From NCBI RefSeq assembly GCF_002218005.2, contig NZ_AP018678.1:1054001-1118000 (forward strand): DNA of 64,000 nt. The letters run 5' to 3'. A program made the translations under genes and the position numbers. How positions within the stretch are numbered: position 1 is the first letter of the stretch; each line of letters begins with the position of its first letter. The notes beneath the pieces are model-generated. The model ran no database searches and had not been told where the DNA came from. It saw only the letters and a program-made list of their open reading frames with translations. Below, piece after piece: positions 60,066-64,000 of this stretch. The DNA is from Vibrio algivorus. Its GTDB lineage: Bacteria; Pseudomonadota; Gammaproteobacteria; Enterobacterales; Vibrionaceae.

Positions 60066-60296
60066 ATGAGTAGTTTTTTCGTGGCACCGCTGATTGTATT
60101 TTTAATTTTTGTTGCGCCGTTGTGGCTGCTGCTCCATTACCGTAGTAAGCGTAAAGTGGCGCACGGTTTGTCGAGCGATGAGCTTGAACAGCTAAAGTCG
60201 CTAGCAGAGCGAGCGGAAAGCGTGCAGCAACGAGTAAAAACGTTAGAAAAAATCTTAGACGCTGAGGCGCCAAATTGGAGGCGTGACCATGGCTAA
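60066..60296 (+). CDS. pspB: Phage shock protein B
   Basis: The 76-residue inner-membrane protein has one N-terminal span (FVAPLIVFLIFVAPLWLLLHY) and a cytoplasmic helical tail with LAERAESVQQRVKTLEKIL. With PspC it senses membrane stress and releases PspF from PspA. The last 8 bases overlap the pspC start (ATGGCTAA). AGGAG precedes the ATG. Confidence 0.96.
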   Translation: MSSFFVAPLIVFLIFVAPLWLLLHYRSKRKVAHGLSSDELEQLKSLAERAESVQQRVKTLEKILDAEAPNWRRDHG

Positions 60297-60690
60297 AGGA
60301 ATGGATAAAGAAGCGTTATATCGGGACCCTAAGAATGGTAAGTTAGCCGGAGTGTGTGCCGGGTTAGGTCGTTACTTTGGCATGGAAGCGTGGTGGGTAC
60401 GAATTATTGCGGTATCGGCCTTTTTGCTCGGCGGTGGAATTTTAGTATTGTTTGCCTACTTTGGTTTATGGTTGATGTTAGAAAAGCGTCCAGATAGCTT
60501 AACCGCCGCGGATGAGTTCGATTTCGATCATACTATTAAGAGTAAGCCTTGGCAGACTGGTCAGTTACCAGCGGAACTATTGGCCGACCTCGATAAAGAG
60601 TATGCGCTATTAGAAAATAAAATTCGTGATATGGAAGCCTATGTGACTTCTGATGCATATAAGGTTAATAAGGCATTTAGCAAGTTATAG
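60289..60690 (+). CDS. pspC: Phage shock protein C
   Basis: The 133-residue protein has the PspC domain: ALYRDPKNGKLAGVCAGLGRYF, then one span (ISAFLLGG... FAYFGLWLML), and a C-terminal coiled segment. It partners PspB. The start is ATG 60289, with GGAGG (60277-60281) seven bases upstream inside pspB; a GTG two codons earlier is also possible. pspD is not seen; the operon ends here. Confidence 0.95.
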   Translation: MAKGMDKEALYRDPKNGKLAGVCAGLGRYFGMEAWWVRIIAVSAFLLGGGILVLFAYFGLWLMLEKRPDSLTAADEFDFDHTIKSKPWQTGQLPAELLADLDKEYALLENKIRDMEAYVTSDAYKVNKAFSKL

Positions 60691-60713
60691 TATTTTAATG
60701 CGCGTGTTTTAAT

Positions 60714-60780
60714 TTATACCTAAGCCATTGGGCGAATGAATGCTGTCACAAAGTTGCTGCTTCAAGTATGAAGGGTATAC
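60714..60780. repeat. Palindromic intergenic repeat, family A' (short copy)
   Basis: Starting TTTATACCTAAGCCATTGGG and ending CAAGTATGAAGGGTATAC, the element carries, reversed, the GTACTTGAAGC...CAGCATTCATTC core of the copy at 17763-17911. It lies between pspC and its terminator. Confidence 0.65.
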
Positions 60781-60807
60781 TTGAAATCGATCAATATTGA
60801 AATCATT

Positions 60808-60844
60808 ACCTCTGATTCAGCTATGCTGTGTCAGAGGTTTTTTC
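60808..60844 (+). terminator. Terminator of the pspABC operon
   Basis: ACCTCTGA pairs perfectly with TCAGAGGT around a 15-base loop, followed by TTTTTC. The tag ribosome site begins about 26 bases later. Confidence 0.88.
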
Positions 60845-60879
60845 GTTATTTATCCATATTAGAGAAATTAGGAAGTTTT

Positions 60880-61458
60880 ATGACACAACAAGTGGATACA
60901 ACATGTGGTTGGGCAATGAAGCATGATAATGAACGCGAATATCACGATCAAGAGTGGGGCGTTCCGGTGTTCGATGACACTAAGTTATTTGAATTTATTT
61001 GTTTAGAGGGTGCGCAAGCTGGGTTGAGTTGGCGAACCATTTTAAATAAACGTGCTGGATATACTGCGGCATTCGAAGGCTTTGATATTGACAAACTGAG
61101 CCAGTATGACGAAACACGAGTGTCATACATTATTGATAACTTTGATGTAGTTAAACATAAAGGAAAAATCGCCTCTGTGTATTCTAATGCTCGAGCGGCC
61201 AAAGCACTGCAAAAAGAATATGGTTCGTTAAGTAAAGCGCTGTGGCAGTTTGTGGGTGGTGAGCCTGTTCAAAATGGTTGGACAGATATGTCTCAAGTTC
61301 CTGCAGTGACTGAACAATCAAAGGCGATGAGTAAATTTTTAAAGAAAAACGGCTTTAAATTTATGGGTGAGACAATTTGCTATGCTTTTATGCAGGCGGT
61401 TGGAATGGTTAACGATCATGTTGTCGATTGCCCACGTTATAGTCAATGCCAAAAGTAG
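60880..61458 (+). CDS. tag: DNA-3-methyladenine glycosylase I
   Basis: This 192-residue DNA repair enzyme removes 3-methyladenine. Features are the zinc-ligand segments CGWAMKHDNEREYHDQEWGVP (partly) and VNDHVVDCPRYSQC, with the substrate pocket LFEFICLEGAQAGLSWRTIL. The ATG at 60880 has AGGA seven bases upstream; an in-frame start at 60781 lies inside the psp terminator and is rejected. The 283 bases before the next gene hold no feature I can name. Confidence 0.95.
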   Translation: MTQQVDTTCGWAMKHDNEREYHDQEWGVPVFDDTKLFEFICLEGAQAGLSWRTILNKRAGYTAAFEGFDIDKLSQYDETRVSYIIDNFDVVKHKGKIASVYSNARAAKALQKEYGSLSKALWQFVGGEPVQNGWTDMSQVPAVTEQSKAMSKFLKKNGFKFMGETICYAFMQAVGMVNDHVVDCPRYSQCQK

Positions 61459-61741
61459 AGGAAATAAAACAATCACTGTGTTTATGGATCTTTTATAACC
61501 ATTTGTCTTAAAAATAAAAACATGTAATTTTTAGTTCGTTATTTAAACAATAAACTTAAATTTTGTGCGTTTGGGTAGAATTTATATAAATCCATTGTAA
61601 AACTATGGATATTTGCTTTTTCTGTTTGTATTCTGCAATAAATGTTAAAGGCTTGTTTTTGGTATGTTGTGATGGCTGTAGGAGCAGTTGAGCCCGTTTA
61701 CCAAACAGATAAATAAAATTGAAATTGAATAGGAGAAACAC

Positions 61742-63799
61742 ATGGATGTTTCAGCGACTAAACGGAAATCAACAGTGTTAATTCCCGTTTTTATACCCGC
61801 CGTTATCGTTATTGCTTTAGTGGTAATTGGAACGATATCAAACCCAGAGAGAGCTGGTGCTTTTTTTTCTGAATTATTGTCGGATGTCACGACTAACTTT
61901 GGTTGGTTTTACATGTTGGCGGTGGCGATATTTTTAGTCTTCATTGTGACTGTTGCAATCAGTAAATGGGGCGAAATAAAACTTGGCCCTGATCATGCGG
62001 AACCTGAATATAGTTTTACCGAATGGTTTGCGATGCTTTTTTCTGCTGGTTACGGTATTGCCTTATTATTCTTTGGTGTTGCGGAACCGGTTCTACACTA
62101 CGCTGCTCCGCCAACCGCTGCACCAGAAACGATTGATGCAGCACGTGAAGCGATGCAAATTGCTTTCTTCCATTGGGGTTTCCACATTTGGGCTATTTAT
62201 GGCTTAGTCGGTTTATCTCTGGCATATTTTGCTTTCCGTCATGGTCTTCCTCTTTCTATGCGTTCTACGCTTTACCCATTGATCGGTGATAAAATCCACG
62301 GCCCAATTGGCCACACGGTAGATGTATTTGCAATCTTAGGGACTTTGTTTGGTATTGCGACGACGCTAGGTTTGTCAGTCACTCAGATCAACACAGGTTT
62401 GCACTACCTATGGCCTGAGATTCCAATTAATAGCACCGTACAAATCATTGCTATTACTTTAATCACTTTATGTGCATTGGCTTCGGTACTGGCGGGCATG
62501 GATAAAGGGGTGAAAAACTTATCTCTATTGAATATTGGCCTTGCAGTTCTATTGATGTTGTTTGTGTTTGTTGCAGGCCCAACTCTATTTATCTTAAATA
62601 CCTTTATGCAAAATACAGGTAACTATTTAAGTAACATTGTTGAGCGCACTTTCAACCTCCAAGCTTATGTATCAAGTGATTGGATTGGTAACTGGACCTT
62701 GTTTATCTTCGGTTGGACGATTGCATGGGCGCCATTTGTTGGTTTGTTCATCGCGAAAATCAGCCGTGGTCGTACCATTCGCCAATTCGTTGTGGGCGTA
62801 ATGGTTGTTCCTACAATTTTTACGTTCTTATGGTTCTCAGTGTTTGGCGATACTGCACTGCATATGATCATGACGGATGGTTATCATCACATCATTCAAG
62901 AAGTACAAGATAATAATGCCATTGCTTTATTCAAATTGTTTGAACGCCTGCCAATGACATCGATCATTTCGTTTATTACCGTTATTTTGATTATTACTTT
63001 CTTCGTAACTTCATCGGATTCAGGCTCATTAGTTATTGATTCATTAGCTTCTGGTGGCGTGCAAGAGACGCCAGCATGGCAACGTACCTTCTGGGTTGCA
63101 ACCGAAGGGATTGTCGCGTCAGTTCTACTACTCGCTGGTGGCTTAGGTGCGTTACAAACTGCGAGTGTGGTGAGTGCGTTACCATTTGCCATAATCATGT
63201 TGATTGCGATGGTGGGGATGATTAAAGCTCTGCGTATTGAAGGGCACCATGAAGATAGCCAACAACAATATATGCAGACTCAGCAATCAAACACTAGCCC
63301 TGTAGGCAAAGGTTTGTGGAAAAAACGCTTAGCAAACTTAGTAGATTTTCCTGTTCGCTCTGATGTTGAAAAGTTCATTAGTGTGACTGCGCTAAATAGC
63401 ATGAAGCGCGTTGAACAAGAATTAGAAGAGCAAGACTGGGAAGCGGAAGTCACCTTCGATGAAGAACTATGTCGCGCGCACTTTGAAGTCTTCAAAGAAG
63501 GCCAAGTTGAGTTCATTTATGAAATCCGTCTACGTGGCTATGACTTACCAGAATTTGCTTATGATGAAGGTGAAGAGCCGGAAGACAAGTACTACTACCG
63601 TGCAGAAGTTTTCTTACGCCGTGGTGGTCAAGCTTATGATGTGTATAACTACGAGCAACAAGATATTATTAACGACATCTTGAACCAGTTCGAACGTTAT
63701 CTACACTTCATTCATATTTCACCTGGAATTCTACCTTGGAATATGGAAGAGCATGATGACGATGTGCCACCTGAACAACCAGAGCCATCTAAGTCATAA
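61742..63799 (+). CDS. betT: BCCT family betaine/choline/carnitine transporter (BetT type)
   Basis: This 685-residue secondary transporter has about twelve spans. The BCCT core is visible as LFIFGWTIAWAPFVGLFIAKISRGRTIRQF and, in span four, MQIAFFHWGFHIWAIYG. The long hydrophilic C-terminal domain (about residues 510-685), acidic at its end, is typical of BetT-like osmoregulated members. Import of choline or glycine betaine by sodium or proton coupling is likely. No bet synthesis genes are in the window. AGGAGAAACAC precedes the ATG. Confidence 0.9.
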   Translation: MDVSATKRKSTVLIPVFIPAVIVIALVVIGTISNPERAGAFFSELLSDVTTNFGWFYMLAVAIFLVFIVTVAISKWGEIKLGPDHAEPEYSFTEWFAMLFSAGYGIALLFFGVAEPVLHYAAPPTAAPETIDAAREAMQIAFFHWGFHIWAIYGLVGLSLAYFAFRHGLPLSMRSTLYPLIGDKIHGPIGHTVDVFAILGTLFGIATTLGLSVTQINTGLHYLWPEIPINSTVQIIAITLITLCALASVLAGMDKGVKNLSLLNIGLAVLLMLFVFVAGPTLFILNTFMQNTGNYLSNIVERTFNLQAYVSSDWIGNWTLFIFGWTIAWAPFVGLFIAKISRGRTIRQFVVGVMVVPTIFTFLWFSVFGDTALHMIMTDGYHHIIQEVQDNNAIALFKLFERLPMTSIISFITVILIITFFVTSSDSGSLVIDSLASGGVQETPAWQRTFWVATEGIVASVLLLAGGLGALQTASVVSALPFAIIMLIAMVGMIKALRIEGHHEDSQQQYMQTQQSNTSPVGKGLWKKRLANLVDFPVRSDVEKFISVTALNSMKRVEQELEEQDWEAEVTFDEELCRAHFEVFKEGQVEFIYEIRLRGYDLPEFAYDEGEEPEDKYYYRAEVFLRRGGQAYDVYNYEQQDIINDILNQFERYLHFIHISPGILPWNMEEHDDDVPPEQPEPSKS

Positions 63800-63818
63800 T
63801 CTTTAAAAAGTAACTATT

Positions 63819-63851
63819 AAAGCCTTATCAATTCGTTGGTAAGGCTTTTTT
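63819..63851 (+). terminator. Terminator of betT
   Basis: AAAGCCTTA pairs with TAAGGCTTT around a 12-base loop, followed by TTTTG. Confidence 0.88.
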
Positions 63852-63878
63852 GATCTTAGTAGTGAATAAAATAATGGT

Positions 63879-63976
63879 TCATTTGGTGTTGGATTTGACT
63901 TGTGAGCTTTTTGGGTTCATTATGATCTTTCCCTAACACCAAATGAGCTTTTTGGCGTTGGTTATTTTGAACCCAA
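63879..63976. repeat. Nested inverted and direct repeats at the right edge
   Basis: TCATTTGGTGTT (63879-63890) is the complement of AACACCAAATGA (63935-63946). TTGGGTTCA (63911-63919) is the complement of TGAACCCAA (63968-63976). TGAGCTTTTTGG occurs directly repeated at 63903-63914 and 63944-63955. A possible coding start (ATG ACT CAA) at 63991 runs off the window. It could be a mobile-element end or a regulatory leader. Confidence 0.55.
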
Positions 63977-64000
63977 TGACGGAAAAAAACATGACTCAAA

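Noticed and set aside
1..64000. tRNA, rRNA, CRISPR arrays, integron cassettes or prophage
   Set aside because: None was recognised on either strand; the repeats present are palindromic and unevenly spaced, not CRISPR-like, and no integrase was seen.

Overview
The window is a low-GC gammaproteobacterial chromosome segment, most likely from the Vibrionaceae (Vibrio or a close relative). This rests on mukFEB behind cmoM, a monomeric NADP isocitrate dehydrogenase beside rluE-mnmA-hflD-purB, clpS-clpA beside infA-bpt-aat, a pflB/pflA-amino acid ABC transporter-xthA block, and sapABCDF next to pspF-pspABC. I cannot name the species from sequence alone. No rRNA, tRNA, CRISPR array, prophage or integron was seen.

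Layout. 1-4508 (minus): start of the prkA kinase gene (cut by the left edge), yfbU, pflA and pflB (anaerobic pyruvate cleavage), with an FNR-like box upstream of pflB. 5185-8387 (plus): a basic amino acid ABC importer with a hairpin between the binding-protein and permease genes. 8471-15033 (minus): xthA, the ribosomal oxygenase roxA, purB, hflD, mnmA and rluE. 15416-21840: monomeric icd, a receiver-like protein without its phospho-acceptor, cspD, and clpS-clpA. 22230-23984 (minus): aat-bpt-infA. Together with clpSA this puts N-degron tagging (aat, bpt), recognition (clpS) and unfolding (clpA) in one place. 24270-31118 (plus): aroA, cmk, rpsA with a candidate S1-autoregulatory leader, ihfB, lapA-lapB and pyrF.

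31208-39314: a VOC protein and an alpha/beta hydrolase, then a compact five-gene operon (ynjB-ynjC-ynjD-ynjF-like plus a DUF2007 zinc-ribbon gene), then purR and elyC. 39427-46919: cmoM-mukF-mukE-mukB, the condensin of this lineage. 46920-48650 is the only clearly accessory stretch. It holds palindromic repeats, a T5orf172/GIY-YIG-like gene split into two frames exactly at a G GGA AAA heptamer, and a decayed IS1595-family transposase on the other strand.

48678-52695: a TIGR02647-type protein, a manganese-dependent pyrophosphatase, a DUF2750 protein, and a DASS/SLC13 transporter followed 10 bases later by a stand-alone response regulator. 52789-59176 (minus): sapABCDF, then pspF, divergent from pspABC and its sigma-54 promoter. 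60880-63799: tag and a BetT-type BCCT transporter. The last 120 bases carry nested inverted and direct repeats before a gene that begins at the right edge.

Two families of short palindromic intergenic repeats are scattered through the window (at least eight and three copies). Two oppositely oriented long copies bracket infA-bpt-aat, and their central stems differ in sequence while keeping self-complementarity. Most of the window is conserved core genome. The less ordinary points are the split nuclease-like gene, the IS remnant, the repeat families, the degenerate receiver protein, the transporter-plus-phosphatidyltransferase operon, and the right-edge repeats.
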